A stretch of 64,000 nucleotides of DNA from Skermanella aerolata KACC 11604 (GCF_000936425.1 NZ_AVFK01000008.1:186001-250000), one strand, 5' to 3'. Shown: positions 25,833 to 34,816, numbered from the stretch's first letter. Numbers and translations: made by a program. Notes: generated from the letters alone by a model not told the origin.

Positions 25833-27413
25833 TCAGGCATCCCCGCCGTCATCGCCGCGCCGGATCGAGTACTTCTTGGTATACAGCCGCCGGCCGGCGT
25901 AGGCGGCGAGACCGATGCCGGCCGCGGCCGCACCGATCACGGCCCAATTGGGCTTGGTGACGAACTTCTTGACGGTGTGGCTGATGGCACGCTCGACCTG
26001 CTTGGGCCTTTCAGGATCGAGCAGGCGCGCCTCGACTATCTGCTCCTGAACCTCGTTCAACTCCTCGACTTCCAGCGGGACGAGAGTGCGTCCTTCCGTC
26101 TGGCGCAGGCTGTCGATCGCCTTGACCAGGGAGCCGCGCCTTTCGATCGTTTGTTCGACCGTCTCGATGCTCACGTTCAGGTGCTCGGCGATCAAGTCGT
26201 TGCGGAAGCCGATCACCGTGTCCGCGATCTCCCTCGCCGAGGGTTCCCCTGGTACCGCCTCGATCGCCAGATCGCATTCGGTATCGAAACCCATCGAGCG
26301 GTTGTTGAGGTTCGAGGAGCCGACCCGAAGCAGCCGGTCGTCGATGGTCAGGACCTTCGCGTGGACGTAGATCGGCGTGCCGGCCGCATTGACCGGGAAG
26401 TAGATGCGGAAGCGGTCGTGACGATCCTCCCGCCTCAACTGACGAACCATAAGTGACCGCGCGGTGTCCATGACGGACTGCTCCAGCCATCCATCCGCCG
26501 ACTCGGGATTTATCACGACCACTTCGGGCCCGTCCGGCTCCCGCAGCCGCTTGATCAGCGCGTCGCGGATGGCGTGGGACGCGAGATACTGGCTTTCCAT
26601 ATAGATCGTCTCGCGCGCCGCCAGGATGGCCGTCAGGTAGAGGCGCTCGATCTCCCGGATCTCCTCGTACTTGCCCAGGCGCGGCCACGTCCGGGCGATG
26701 GAGACGGGGACCTTCCTCAGGGTGACCTTGAGCCGTTCGGGCCAGGGATCGAGTTCGCAAGCCGGCGGCGGCGGCAGATGGGCACCCGTGGCGCGGTGCC
26801 AGCGCTCCCGCGCCAGTTCGCCCAGCGCCTTTGCGGCATCTCCGTCCACGGCGGTCGTTACGTCATGGAACGGCGGGTAGGGCGAGCCGCCCGGAAGGAC
26901 CCGCAACTCGTCGTCCGGCTTGTGGTCGCGGGTATCCCAGCGACTATCCGTCATGTCGATGCCGCCGCAGAACGCCAGCGCGTCGTCGATCACGATGATC
27001 TTCTGGTGATGGGCAGCACCGGATGGGTGCTGGGCATCGAGTCGAAAATGAATCCGGCGCTGGGTCATGAGGTCCAAGGCCAGCACGGGCACAATCTGGC
27101 GGCTCAGGGTGAAAAGCATCGCCATGTCCCACTTGAGGACATATGCCTGTAGGCCAGGACGGCTGTTGACCGTATGCTTCAGGAACGCACCGAGTTCGTC
27201 GGGCTCGCTCGCCTCGGGATTCGATGGATCCAGCCGCAGCCGAAGGTCGAAGTCCCAGCCAATCATGTAAATCGAATGCTGTGCCCGCTCAATGGCGGCT
27301 TTCGCCACAGCGAAATAATCGCAGGCGTCTACGATCAAGGCCATACGGTTGGCTTGCTCGGTCCGCCAGCACGTGCGGCCAGGTTGAAGGATCGATGCTT
27401 TGTCTGGCGTCAT
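25833..27413 (-). CDS. Phospholipase D-family protein
   Basis: 526 aa with two HKD motifs: His136-X-Lys138-X4-Asp143 (AAHHQKIIVIDD, followed by CGGID) and His351-X-Lys353-X4-Asp358 (YVHAKVLTIDD, followed by GSSNLNNRSMG). The two lobes form one active site with a covalent phosphohistidine. The overall pattern, including MESQYLASHAI, resembles bacterial PLD/cardiolipin-synthase-like enzymes that hydrolyse or transfer phospholipid head groups. There is no signal peptide; residues about 490-512 form a single hydrophobic segment (WAVIGAAAAGIGLAAYAG) followed by basic residues, so it is probably C-terminally anchored in the inner membrane with the enzyme in the cytoplasm. Whether it is a phospholipase or transferase is open. 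Confidence 0.88.
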   Translation of the reverse strand: MTPDKASILQPGRTCWRTEQANRMALIVDACDYFAVAKAAIERAQHSIYMIGWDFDLRLRLDPSNPEASEPDELGAFLKHTVNSRPGLQAYVLKWDMAMLFTLSRQIVPVLALDLMTQRRIHFRLDAQHPSGAAHHQKIIVIDDALAFCGGIDMTDSRWDTRDHKPDDELRVLPGGSPYPPFHDVTTAVDGDAAKALGELARERWHRATGAHLPPPPACELDPWPERLKVTLRKVPVSIARTWPRLGKYEEIREIERLYLTAILAARETIYMESQYLASHAIRDALIKRLREPDGPEVVVINPESADGWLEQSVMDTARSLMVRQLRREDRHDRFRIYFPVNAAGTPIYVHAKVLTIDDRLLRVGSSNLNNRSMGFDTECDLAIEAVPGEPSAREIADTVIGFRNDLIAEHLNVSIETVEQTIERRGSLVKAIDSLRQTEGRTLVPLEVEELNEVQEQIVEARLLDPERPKQVERAISHTVKKFVTKPNWAVIGAAAAGIGLAAYAGRRLYTKKYSIRRGDDGGDA

Positions 27414-27608
27414 TTCTTCTTAGCCGCGATCGAGGGAGGGTTGCTCTTAAACTCATAAATGAGCTTGTCGTTCCTTTGGCAGTTCTGGACGAACCTATGT
27501 TTCTTTCATGCGCGCAGATTGTGACGAATTCGCCATAACCAAAAAAGTATTTAGGAAAAATTATTGATTAACTCGACTTAATCGTTTGAGGTAGGTAGTC
27601 TTGCGGGT

Positions 27609-28127
27609 ATGAGCCACATATCCACCCTTGACCCTGTCCAGTCGATCAGCCCCGTTGCCGGCGAACATCGCCCGCCGCTATGGACACATGCCAAACTGCA
27701 AATCCTGTACGGTTATTGGCTCAAGCAAAGGCCAGCCGGCACCGGATTGCCGTCACGCCGCGATATCGATCCAGCCGATTTTTCGACCCTACTGGGCAAT
27801 GTGTTCCTTCTGAACGTCAACGAGGGTGATCCCAGGTTCGTTTACCGCGTGGCAGGGCAGAAGCTTTCATGGCTGCATCAAACACCGCTGACCGGTAAGC
27901 CGCTCGGCACGGGATTGAGTGCTCAGCACGGTGTGGCGGCGGTGAACCGCGCGCAGGATGTGGTTAACTTGCGTCAACCGGCGTGGCGGAGCGGCGATCT
28001 CGGCTGGTGCGGCCGCGAGTACCTGAATTTCCAGGAACTCGTTCTGCCGCTTGGCGGACCCGGCGGATCGGTGGCGATGCTTCTGGGGATCCTCGTCGCC
28101 ATCGATTGCCTGGGGAACGAGTACTGA
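27609..28127 (+). CDS. PAS domain protein (PAS_5 family)
   Basis: 172 aa, consistent with the PAS_5 family of short alphaproteobacterial proteins. Family features are LQILYGYWLKQRPAGTGLPSRRDIDPADFSTLLGNVFLLNV, then FVYRVAGQKLSWLHQTPLTGKPL, and a C-terminal LVLPLGGPGGSVAMLLGILVA. No output domain is attached, so it may act as a partner or regulatory protein; ligand unknown. The 195-base AT-rich gap upstream (27414-27608) contains runs of A and T suitable for a promoter. The gene converges with a methyltransferase gene 10 bases away. Confidence 0.75.
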   Translation: MSHISTLDPVQSISPVAGEHRPPLWTHAKLQILYGYWLKQRPAGTGLPSRRDIDPADFSTLLGNVFLLNVNEGDPRFVYRVAGQKLSWLHQTPLTGKPLGTGLSAQHGVAAVNRAQDVVNLRQPAWRSGDLGWCGREYLNFQELVLPLGGPGGSVAMLLGILVAIDCLGNEY

Positions 28128-28137
28128 CCGCGGCGGG

Positions 28138-29019
28138 TCAGCCGGCCTCACCGGCGATTATCCTGGCGTGGAGGTGCAGCGGACAGACGCCTTCGACCGC
28201 CACTCCGGAAAAATGCGATCTGACCGCATCTTCGATCCGCTCGCGGCTGCCGTCGCGGGCGGAAGCCAGACGCGGCGCGAACAGCATGTCGAGCGACGCG
28301 CGCCAGAACGGTTTGTCCAACGGGACCCGCGCCGTCGGCCGGAGCGACTCCTCCGTGACGTTCTCGAACCCTGCTGCGGTCATCAAGCTCCCCAATGAGC
28401 CGGGCTCCTCGAAACGGAAAAGCGGATTGAGTGAGTGCTTCGGGTCCGGTCCGATTATATCCGAAACCGCCGCGTCCAGTTCGGAGAACAGGGTGTTGTC
28501 GCTCAAGGGACCCCACACCATGAATGCGGCCTTGCCGTGCCGGTTCAGCACCCGGAGCGTCTCCGCCATGCACGACTGGATGTCAGGAACGAACATTATG
28601 CCGAATCGGCAGGTCACCCGGTCGAAATGTTCGTCGGGGAAAGGCAGTGAGGTCATGTCGCCGATTGCGAAGTCCGGCTTCTTCCCGCTGAAGTCCGCTG
28701 CACGCCGGATCGCACCGGCGAGCATTTCCGGCACAAGATCGATGCCGATGACATGGCCGGCCGGACCGACGCGCTTGGCCGCGCTCAGTGCCGGTTCCCC
28801 GGCACCCGACGCAAGATCAAGCACCCTTTCGCCGGGCATGACACCACAGGCATCCAGCAGTGGCAGGTTCAGGCGGTCCGCCATGTCGGCCATCGGGTCG
28901 GACCATCGGTCCCATGCAGCACCGCTGGCGCTCCATCGAGCGCGCTCCTGCGCAGCATCTGGCAAGGCGGAGGAGTTCGTGGTCACATCGGCACCGAAGA
29001 TTGGGAGGGACGAAACCAT
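28138..29019 (-). CDS. SAM-dependent class I methyltransferase
   Basis: About 293 aa from the ATG at 29019 (MVSSLPIFG), with GGGGG just upstream; a longer in-frame start exists but adds an unlikely Cys-rich N-terminus. Motif I is VLDLASGAGEPAL, with IGIDLVPEML after it (acidic residue contacting the SAM ribose), and motif II is FPDEHFDRVTCRFGIMF. This is the UbiE/MenG-like Methyltransf_11 pattern, and the N-terminal WSASGAAWDRWSDPMADM is also common in that group. The substrate cannot be deduced; a ubiquinone-type or small-molecule methyltransferase is possible. It is monocistronic by spacing. Confidence 0.8.
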   Translation of the reverse strand: MVSSLPIFGADVTTNSSALPDAAQERARWSASGAAWDRWSDPMADMADRLNLPLLDACGVMPGERVLDLASGAGEPALSAAKRVGPAGHVIGIDLVPEMLAGAIRRAADFSGKKPDFAIGDMTSLPFPDEHFDRVTCRFGIMFVPDIQSCMAETLRVLNRHGKAAFMVWGPLSDNTLFSELDAAVSDIIGPDPKHSLNPLFRFEEPGSLGSLMTAAGFENVTEESLRPTARVPLDKPFWRASLDMLFAPRLASARDGSRERIEDAVRSHFSGVAVEGVCPLHLHARIIAGEAG

Positions 29020-29115
29020 GATAACCCCCGAGTGGGCTTCAGCGCAGCACCCGGTTGTCCATCTCAATCAAAATCCTGCCAACAAGTTCCCGTCCTTGCC
29101 AAACGAACTTGCGCC

Positions 29116-29421
29116 TTACGAAAAGGTGCGTGCGATGACGGCGCCTGTCAGCGGATCTATGGTAAGCCGGATACGCTTGCCGTTGGGGTCGAGTGCTTTG
29201 ACTTCATAAACGTTACGGCCGGCATCGATGGCGTAGATGTGCTTGATACCGGCCTCTTCGACGCTGCGGGCTATCGCAGAGACCGGCAGTGCGCCCGGCG
29301 GCAGTGTCTTGTTGCCGATGCCCCAGAAGCCATCGTCGGCGGAGACGGTCGCCATCAGGATCAGTGTTGCGAGGTTGAGTGCGCCGAGGCCAAGAGCCAG
29401 CTTTCCGGCGGTGCTTCTCAT
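29116..29421 (-). CDS. PepSY domain secreted protein
   Basis: 101 aa. The ATG at 29421 has GGGGA upstream and begins a signal peptide (MRSTAGKLALGLGALNLATLILMATVSA). The mature part is one PepSY-type module: SVEEAGIKHIYAIDAGRNVYEVKALDPNGKRIRLTIDPLTGAVI, the pattern of a helix followed by paired strands. PepSY proteins are periplasmic modulators of proteases or sensors. Function here unknown. The upstream 180 bases contain a strong hairpin (29459-29490). Confidence 0.75.
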   Translation of the reverse strand: MRSTAGKLALGLGALNLATLILMATVSADDGFWGIGNKTLPPGALPVSAIARSVEEAGIKHIYAIDAGRNVYEVKALDPNGKRIRLTIDPLTGAVIARTFS

Positions 29422-29458
29422 GATTTTCCCCTCGATCGGACCGTCGTCAGGTTCGCTG

Positions 29459-29490
29459 GCCGGGATGGATGGGTGCGAAACCATCCCGGC
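29459..29490 (-). terminator. Hairpin between two minus-strand genes
   Basis: The arms GCCGGGATGG (29459-29468) and CCATCCCGGC (29481-29490) pair perfectly around a 12-base loop. It lies 111 bases after the stop of the gene at 29601-29933 and 38 bases before the PepSY start. It could terminate the first gene or be part of the PepSY leader. No U-run follows. Confidence 0.4.
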
Positions 29491-29600
29491 GGTGAAGACC
29501 CTGGCGCTTTTCGAACAATGTGACTGTGTTCCGTGTCACACCCGTCCGATCGGTAGTGCGTCGTGCTGGCGGTTCAGCTTCTTCGATCAACAGGCCTTGC

Positions 29601-29933
29601 TCAGCTGACCTTGCTTAGCGGGCGCGCGGCCACCGGTGCGGCCGCGAACTCCGCCAGATGGGTGCCGAATGCCCGGAGCACCGGAGCGAAGCGCTGCATC
29701 AGTTCGTCGGTTACATGGGCATCGGTCTTCAGGATGATCCCCGGGGCCTGGGACATCAGCTTCTGGGACCGCATCGGTCCGATCTTGTCGTCAAGGAACA
29801 TTGCCAGCCCCATGATGACTCCAAGGCTCGTTTCGTCCGGGTCCTTCGCATCCGCGAGAACTTCGTGAAGTTCTTCAAGCAGGGCGTAGGTAACGATCGA
29901 AGTACGTTCAATCACGTCGTCTTGCTTCACCAT
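29601..29933 (-). CDS. Small helical protein of unknown function
   Basis: 110 aa, all-helical by composition, with no signal peptide, membrane segment or recognised motif. The ATG has GGGGGA about 9 bases upstream. Sequence features are an acidic N-terminal half (ALLEELHEVLADAKDPDETSLG) and a hydrophobic helix GVIMGLAMFLDDKIGPM. It is on the same strand as, and upstream of, the PepSY gene, with the hairpin between them. No function assigned. Confidence 0.55.
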   Translation of the reverse strand: MVKQDDVIERTSIVTYALLEELHEVLADAKDPDETSLGVIMGLAMFLDDKIGPMRSQKLMSQAPGIILKTDAHVTDELMQRFAPVLRAFGTHLAEFAAAPVAARPLSKVS

Positions 29934-30000
29934 GGCGGTTCCCCCGGCGGGATGAGAAGGATCTGGAGAGTGACGTTAACTATTGTCTGTAACCAAACTG

Positions 30001-30213
30001 TTAATTTTCCGCCGACGCCACATTTGAGTTCGTCAGGCATTTGACGTCCCTCAGACGCCACCCCGCATGGTCCGCGATCCAGTCGCGAAGGCGGATCGCT
30101 CCGCCGAGATGGCAGGCCGTGGCGTTGGTGATCTGGGGGAGCGAAAGGCGGTGCTCGACACACGCGCCGGGTTGGCCGTTCAGACAGGCAACCACGAGAA
30201 GCACATAAGACAT
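30001..30213 (-). CDS. Small conserved-cysteine protein
   Basis: About 70 aa from the ATG at 30213, which has GAGG 6 bases upstream. The layout is VACLNGQPGACVEHRLSL, then a Cys in NATACHLGG, then WIADHAGWRLRDVKCLT. That gives four cysteines and a W-X2-H-X2-W element. I recall similar short alphaproteobacterial proteins with a C-L-X5-C...C...W-X-X-H-P-X-W...C pattern, so it is probably a real, widespread but uncharacterised family. The hydrophobic N-terminus (MSYVLLVVACL) could be a short membrane or export segment. Function unknown; disulfide or metal binding is possible. Confidence 0.6.
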   Translation of the reverse strand: MSYVLLVVACLNGQPGACVEHRLSLPQITNATACHLGGAIRLRDWIADHAGWRLRDVKCLTNSNVASAEN

Positions 30214-30312
30214 GAAACGCCTCAGCAGGTGAATTCGTTCCAAACAACATATTTGCTTAATATTGCTGTAACGGCAAACTGCTGTGCAGTGCAACAAAAA
30301 TACGTTGCGGAT

Positions 30313-31071
30313 TCAGCGGCGCCAACGGGCGGCGCGGATTTCCAGCGGTTGCAGCACGGCGAACTCGATGATCTGGACGACCACGATGAAGGCGACCGTA
30401 TAGGCTAGTATACCGGTCACGTCGAACAGCTGGAACAGCACCTGTAGCTGGAATCCCATGCCGTTGCTGCGTCCGAGCAACTCGACGACCAGCACGATCT
30501 TCCAGATCAGGGCCAATCCCGAACGGGCAGTCGCCAACAGGTAGGGATAGAGCTGTGGCAGGACAATATGACGCAGGGTCTTCATGTGCCCCAGTCGATA
30601 GGCCTCGCCCATCTCCAGGTAGTCGCGGTCGAGCGCGCGGGCGCCCTCCCGCAGAGTGACGACGACGTTGGGGATCTTGTTGACGGCCACGGCCGCGATG
30701 GCAGCCGACTCCGTAAGTCCGAACCAGACATAGGTCAGGATGATGGTCACCAGCGCCGGCACGTTGAGGAACAGGACCAGCCAGCCGTCCAGGAAGCGGT
30801 CGAGCAGCGTTATGCGGCCCATTGCGATGCCCAGGGCAGTTCCGATGGCCATCGCGATGGCAAAGCTCGCGGCGACCCGGCCCAGGGTGGCGGCGAGGTG
30901 GAACAGCAGTCCGCCTTCGATGACTTCATCGGCAAGCCGCAGCGCCACGGCGCCCGGTCCCGGCAGCAGCCTGCTTCCGGTGAACAGGGCTGCGGCTTCC
31001 CAAATGACGATCAGGACCAGGAGCGAAAGGATATGGGCCGGCAGACGGCCCACCTTCGACAGCACCGTCAA
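30313..31071 (-). CDS. ABC transporter permease, NitT/TauT-like
   Basis: About 252 aa with six transmembrane helices. The conserved permease loop is EMGEAYRLGHMKTLRHIVLPQLYPYLLATARSGLALIWKIV, the EAA motif contacting the ATPase, typical of SsuC/TauC-type importers. The start is uncertain: a TTG at 31071 overlaps the stop of the binding-protein gene (TTGA), and a GTG at 31065 is equally possible. A longer reading to 31287 would overlap that gene deeply and is rejected. Together with the upstream binding protein it forms an importer of unknown substrate. No ATPase gene is adjacent, so one must be supplied from elsewhere. Confidence 0.85.
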   Translation of the reverse strand: MTVLSKVGRLPAHILSLLVLIVIWEAAALFTGSRLLPGPGAVALRLADEVIEGGLLFHLAATLGRVAASFAIAMAIGTALGIAMGRITLLDRFLDGWLVLFLNVPALVTIILTYVWFGLTESAAIAAVAVNKIPNVVVTLREGARALDRDYLEMGEAYRLGHMKTLRHIVLPQLYPYLLATARSGLALIWKIVLVVELLGRSNGMGFQLQVLFQLFDVTGILAYTVAFIVVVQIIEFAVLQPLEIRAARWRR

Positions 31072-32075
31072 AACGAAGATCCGGCCCAGAATGTCCCATC
31101 CGCAAGATGAGGCGAGGCTCCGACCAACTCGTGTCCGCCTAGTTTGGCAAGTATGTCGTAGACCCTGGCGGCATCCTCCCGTTCGGCGGCCCCCCACGCC
31201 GTCGGAATGCCGGCGCGGTAGCCGTCGCGCAGTGCCGTCAGCGTGGCATCGTCCTCGGCCCTGGTAAGAGGGCGCAGACGCTGCCATTCACCGTCGTCCC
31301 TCCCCATGACTTCCTTGGCGACTTTGGAGGCGCGAAGAAAGCCTTCGACGGCCTTGGCGTTCCCGGCAGCCCAGGCTTCACTGAAGACATAGCCGATGAT
31401 CGGCACGTCGGTTGAGATGCCGAGTTCGCGGGCGATCTCTTCGACGGTCGCAAGTTCGCGCAGGCCCGCGGCTTTCAGGCGGGCCGCGAAGTTCCAGTAG
31501 TTGAGCACGGCATCGACGCCTCCGTTACGGACCTGCTCGTTGAGGAGCGGCGGCGCGCCGAACGTCTTGGCCGAGTCCTTGTCAGGGTCGAACCCGTGTT
31601 TCTGCATCGTCAGCGCCCGCAGCATCAGCCAGCTCTTGTCGAGCGGCCCACCGGCTATACCGATCTTACGGCCCTTCAGGTCGCCGAGCGACCGGATGTC
31701 CGATCCGGCCGGGACCATGATGCTTCCGGCTGCTGTGGAGTAGGGGGCGAAGGTATAGTCGGCGCCTTCGGTGCGCTGCCGGGACACCCAGAGCCAGTCG
31801 GTCACGATCATGTCGACGCCGCCGCCCTGCAAGGCAACCTGGGTCGCCTGATTGCTGGCGAGATCGACGACTTGCAGGTCTATGTCCTCCGCTTCGTCCA
31901 GCTTACGGGTCTTGATCGTATCGAGTTCCCAACTGACCGTGCCGAACTTCAGGACGCCGACCCGGACCACGGGCCGGTCGGCGGCAAGTCCCTGGGTGAT
32001 GAAGCCTTTGTCGGTGAACACGGAGCTGAGCAGCAGCACCGCCATCGTGAGAAGGCTGGTGACGAGATGCCGCAT
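31068..32075 (-). CDS. ABC transporter substrate-binding protein, NitT/TauT-like
   Basis: 335 aa. A signal peptide covers about 30 residues (MRHLVTSLLTMAVLLLSSVFT...LAA). The mature domain has VRVGVLKFGTVSWELDTIK, LASNQATQVALQGGGVDMIVTDWLWVSRQR and DLKGRKIGIAGGPLDKSWLMLRA, the layout of NMT1/SsuA-like periplasmic binding proteins for nitrate, sulfonates, thiamine precursors and similar. GGGAGGAA precedes the ATG. The permease follows with overlapping stop and start. The ligand is not predictable; similar lone binding protein/permease pairs occur near quinoprotein alcohol systems in other proteobacteria, but none are seen here. Confidence 0.85.
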   Translation of the reverse strand: MRHLVTSLLTMAVLLLSSVFTDKGFITQGLAADRPVVRVGVLKFGTVSWELDTIKTRKLDEAEDIDLQVVDLASNQATQVALQGGGVDMIVTDWLWVSRQRTEGADYTFAPYSTAAGSIMVPAGSDIRSLGDLKGRKIGIAGGPLDKSWLMLRALTMQKHGFDPDKDSAKTFGAPPLLNEQVRNGGVDAVLNYWNFAARLKAAGLRELATVEEIARELGISTDVPIIGYVFSEAWAAGNAKAVEGFLRASKVAKEVMGRDDGEWQRLRPLTRAEDDATLTALRDGYRAGIPTAWGAAEREDAARVYDILAKLGGHELVGASPHLADGTFWAGSSF

Positions 32076-32551
32076 GGTCGGGTTCCTCCCGGTTTATGCC
32101 ACCGGCTTCTGACCGCCGGTTATGGATGTGACCGGAGGATAGCGGTTCCCACCGATGGTTGGTACAGGCCGACAGTTGTACTTTGGGAGGATTATCGGGA
32201 TTTTGACCCCGTTCGCGCCGTCTCCGCTCACATTGCCGCCAGATCCGCGGGATTGGTTCTCCGGCCGGTTCGGCGACCGGTATCTATGCTCTCATAGTGA
32301 TTCAACTTGCGGAGAGCTAAACGTATCAACACACAACTGAATGTACTGGCAGATCATGCGGCACCATTGCTCAGATACGTGTGTCGAAATTGGAGTAAGG
32401 TAGCCAGGATTGGTGAATGAGGCAGTTTCATTCGCCCTGAAAGAGATCCATTAGTAATAAATGTTTAATTCTTATATGGCAAATATCACGAAATTTTCGT
32501 GTGCGGCGCGATCGAAAAATTGCCGGCCAAATGCGCCTGCGGGGTGGAGTG
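32076..32551. other. Long AT-rich intergenic region
   Basis: About 475 bases between the divergent binding-protein gene and the PAS/GGDEF/EAL gene, much more AT-rich than its surroundings (notably 32330-32500). I see no convincing gene, terminator hairpin or known operator; it presumably holds the two divergent promoters. Two in-frame alternative starts of the following gene (32501 GTG, 32531 ATG) fall in its last 50 bases. Confidence 0.5.
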
Positions 32552-34708
32552 ATGGCCGAAGGTCAATCAGCGGATCCTTTCGAAGCCTTCGTCACTGCGA
32601 TGGATGACATTTTCATCGCTACACTGGCCTCCAGCTATTTCGACAAGTCACCCATGTGCCTTGCCTATTTCGGGCGCGACCGGCTCATAGGGTTTGCCAA
32701 CTCCAATTTTGCCAGGACCTTCGGCTTCGATCCCGCTTCGGATAGGCCATCGACCCTGGCGGCCATCCTGGGTCAGGAGCCCGGCGGAAGGATAGACGCG
32801 CTGGAAGCCAGCGTGATGGCCGGGCAGACGGTGTCGTTCAGCCTCGCGGTCTCGCCTCCGGCGACAGGACCTACGGAAGTGTCCGGCTTCCTGATCCCGC
32901 ATGCCGATCGCGCGGGGACGGTGGTCGGGTACATGGCCTCGATCGAGGACGTTACCGATCGTCAGCAAGCGCTCGATATCCTGCTGCGCCGGGAAAAGTT
33001 CGTCACGTCGCTGCTGGATGCGGCAGTCGACGGCATTCTGACGATCGACGCCCGCGGCGTCATCCAATCGGTCAACCGCGCCTGCTGCCAGATGTTCGGC
33101 TTCGACGAAATCGAGCTGGTCGGCGCTCCCATCGCCATGCTGATGCCGGCTTCGCACCAGCACCGCCACGCCGGCTATGTCGATAACTACATGTCGTCGG
33201 GGCGGGCCAAGATCATCGGCACGGGCCGCGAGGTGCTTGCCCAGCGCAAGGACGGCTCGGTCGTTCCGATCCATCTCAGCGTAGGCGAAATGAGGTTCGG
33301 CGACGAGGTAACCTTTATCGGCATCGCCCGGGACGTTTCGGACCGGCATGCGGCGGAAGAACGTGCCCGCTTCCTGACCAATCACGACCCGCTTACGGGT
33401 CTGCTGACCCGCCGCGCGTTTCTGGAGCAATGCGATCGGGAAATGGCGGTCAGACTGCCGAGCGGCGACATGGCCCATGTCGTCTTCAGCTTCGACGTCG
33501 ATCAATTCCGTGAGATCAACGAGGGACTCGGCTACCATATCGGCGACGGCGTATTGAAGGCCATCGTCGCCCGCTTTGCGGAGGTCCTGCCGCGCGACAG
33601 CGTCCTGTGCCGCGTCGGCGCGGACGAGTTCGCGGCGCTCGCCCGCTTCCCCAACCGGATCGCGGCGGAAGATATCGCGGATCAAGTCCACGCCCGGCTG
33701 CTCAGTCCGATCTATGTTGACCGGCAGCTCGTGCTGGTCCGCATGAGCATCGGGGCCGCTGTCTACGATCCCAGCATCAAGCGTGTCGAGGAACTACTGA
33801 CCAAGGCGGAGCTGGCGCTTCAGACCGTGCAGCACCAGGGCGGCAACGGCGTCTGCTTCTACACGCCGGAAATGGCGCTGGCAGCGAGCCGCCGGACGCT
33901 GCTGACGATGCATCTGGCTCACGCAGTCCAGCGCAACGAACTCAACGTGGTCTTCCAGCCGATCATAGAGGCCAAGAGCGGACGAGTCGCCGGAGCCGAA
34001 GCGCTGCTGCGCTGGTCGCACACCAACCTGGGTGCGGTCTCTCCGGCCGAGTTCATTCCGATCGCAGAGGACAGCGGCCTGATCGTTTCCATCACCGACT
34101 GGGTGCTGGAGGCCGTCGCGGACCAGGTCGACCGCTGGCATGGCGAGGGTGTCCAGTGCGGACGGGTATTCATGAATGTTTCCGGCCAGCAGTTCCTGCG
34201 CGGCAGGCTGACAACTCGCCTCGCGGAACTGATGAAGGAGAAACCCCATCTAGCCGGGCTGATCGGCATCGAGATCACTGAGCAGGCGGCCGTCAGGGAC
34301 TTGAAGGCCACTGTCCAGGCGATATCCGAACTGGCTTCCATCAGCGTCGAGACGGCGATCGACGACTTCGGCACCGGCTATTCGTCGCTCAGCTATGTCC
34401 AGCAGCTTCCCATCACCAAGCTCAAGATCGACCGCATGTTCGTCGACGGCGTACCTCACAACCGCAAGAATTCCGCGCTGGTCCGCGCCGTCGTGGGCAT
34501 GGCCCACGGTCTGGGGCTGACGGTCGTCGCGGAAGGCGTCGAAACATTGGCGCAGCGGGACTTCCTGACCGATGTCGGGTGCGACCTGTTGCAGGGATAC
34601 CTGTTCTCGCAGCCGGTGCCACCGAAGACGCTGGTGATCCTGATCGGCGATCAGCCGGATAGCTGGAAGTCCAGTCCCCGGATCGGATCGATGGTCCCGG
34701 CGGAGTGA
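32552..34708 (+). CDS. PAS-PAS-GGDEF-EAL protein with FixL-type heme PAS
   Basis: About 718 aa from the ATG at 32552 (GGGGTGGAG just upstream); longer starts at 32501 and 32531 lack a ribosome-binding site. A first PAS (about 30-145) is followed by a second (about 150-270) that keeps the FixL heme pattern: His206 in RHAGYVDNY and Arg226 in KIIGTGRE, the same 20-residue spacing. The GGDEF domain has RVGADEF in place of GGDEF, so cyclase activity is doubtful. The EAL domain has the metal and catalytic residues (EALLRW, NVSGQQF, EITE, DDFGTG, LKIDR, AEGVET, QGYLF). It is predicted to be an oxygen- or redox-controlled c-di-GMP phosphodiesterase, like DosP or AxPDEA1 (inference). Confidence 0.87.
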   Translation: MAEGQSADPFEAFVTAMDDIFIATLASSYFDKSPMCLAYFGRDRLIGFANSNFARTFGFDPASDRPSTLAAILGQEPGGRIDALEASVMAGQTVSFSLAVSPPATGPTEVSGFLIPHADRAGTVVGYMASIEDVTDRQQALDILLRREKFVTSLLDAAVDGILTIDARGVIQSVNRACCQMFGFDEIELVGAPIAMLMPASHQHRHAGYVDNYMSSGRAKIIGTGREVLAQRKDGSVVPIHLSVGEMRFGDEVTFIGIARDVSDRHAAEERARFLTNHDPLTGLLTRRAFLEQCDREMAVRLPSGDMAHVVFSFDVDQFREINEGLGYHIGDGVLKAIVARFAEVLPRDSVLCRVGADEFAALARFPNRIAAEDIADQVHARLLSPIYVDRQLVLVRMSIGAAVYDPSIKRVEELLTKAELALQTVQHQGGNGVCFYTPEMALAASRRTLLTMHLAHAVQRNELNVVFQPIIEAKSGRVAGAEALLRWSHTNLGAVSPAEFIPIAEDSGLIVSITDWVLEAVADQVDRWHGEGVQCGRVFMNVSGQQFLRGRLTTRLAELMKEKPHLAGLIGIEITEQAAVRDLKATVQAISELASISVETAIDDFGTGYSSLSYVQQLPITKLKIDRMFVDGVPHNRKNSALVRAVVGMAHGLGLTVVAEGVETLAQRDFLTDVGCDLLQGYLFSQPVPPKTLVILIGDQPDSWKSSPRIGSMVPAE

Positions 34709-34816
34709 AGGGGCGCGACCAATTGGTAGCACAAGCGCCGGAAGCTAATTTCCAGTGGCGATTTTTGTTCGTGTGACCGAAAGTGGTAACTCACTCATTC
34801 GTCGGTCTCCCGATAC

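Noticed and set aside
29519-29540. CRP-like TGTGAC...GTCACA inverted repeat
   Set aside because: The spacer is 10 bases rather than the 6 expected between TGTGA and TCACA-type half-sites, so it is not a credible CRP site.
31072-31287. N-terminal extension of the ABC permease up to 31287
   Set aside because: It would overlap the binding-protein gene by more than 200 bases and encodes an Arg/Gly-rich stretch with no membrane character; the permease proper begins at about 31071.
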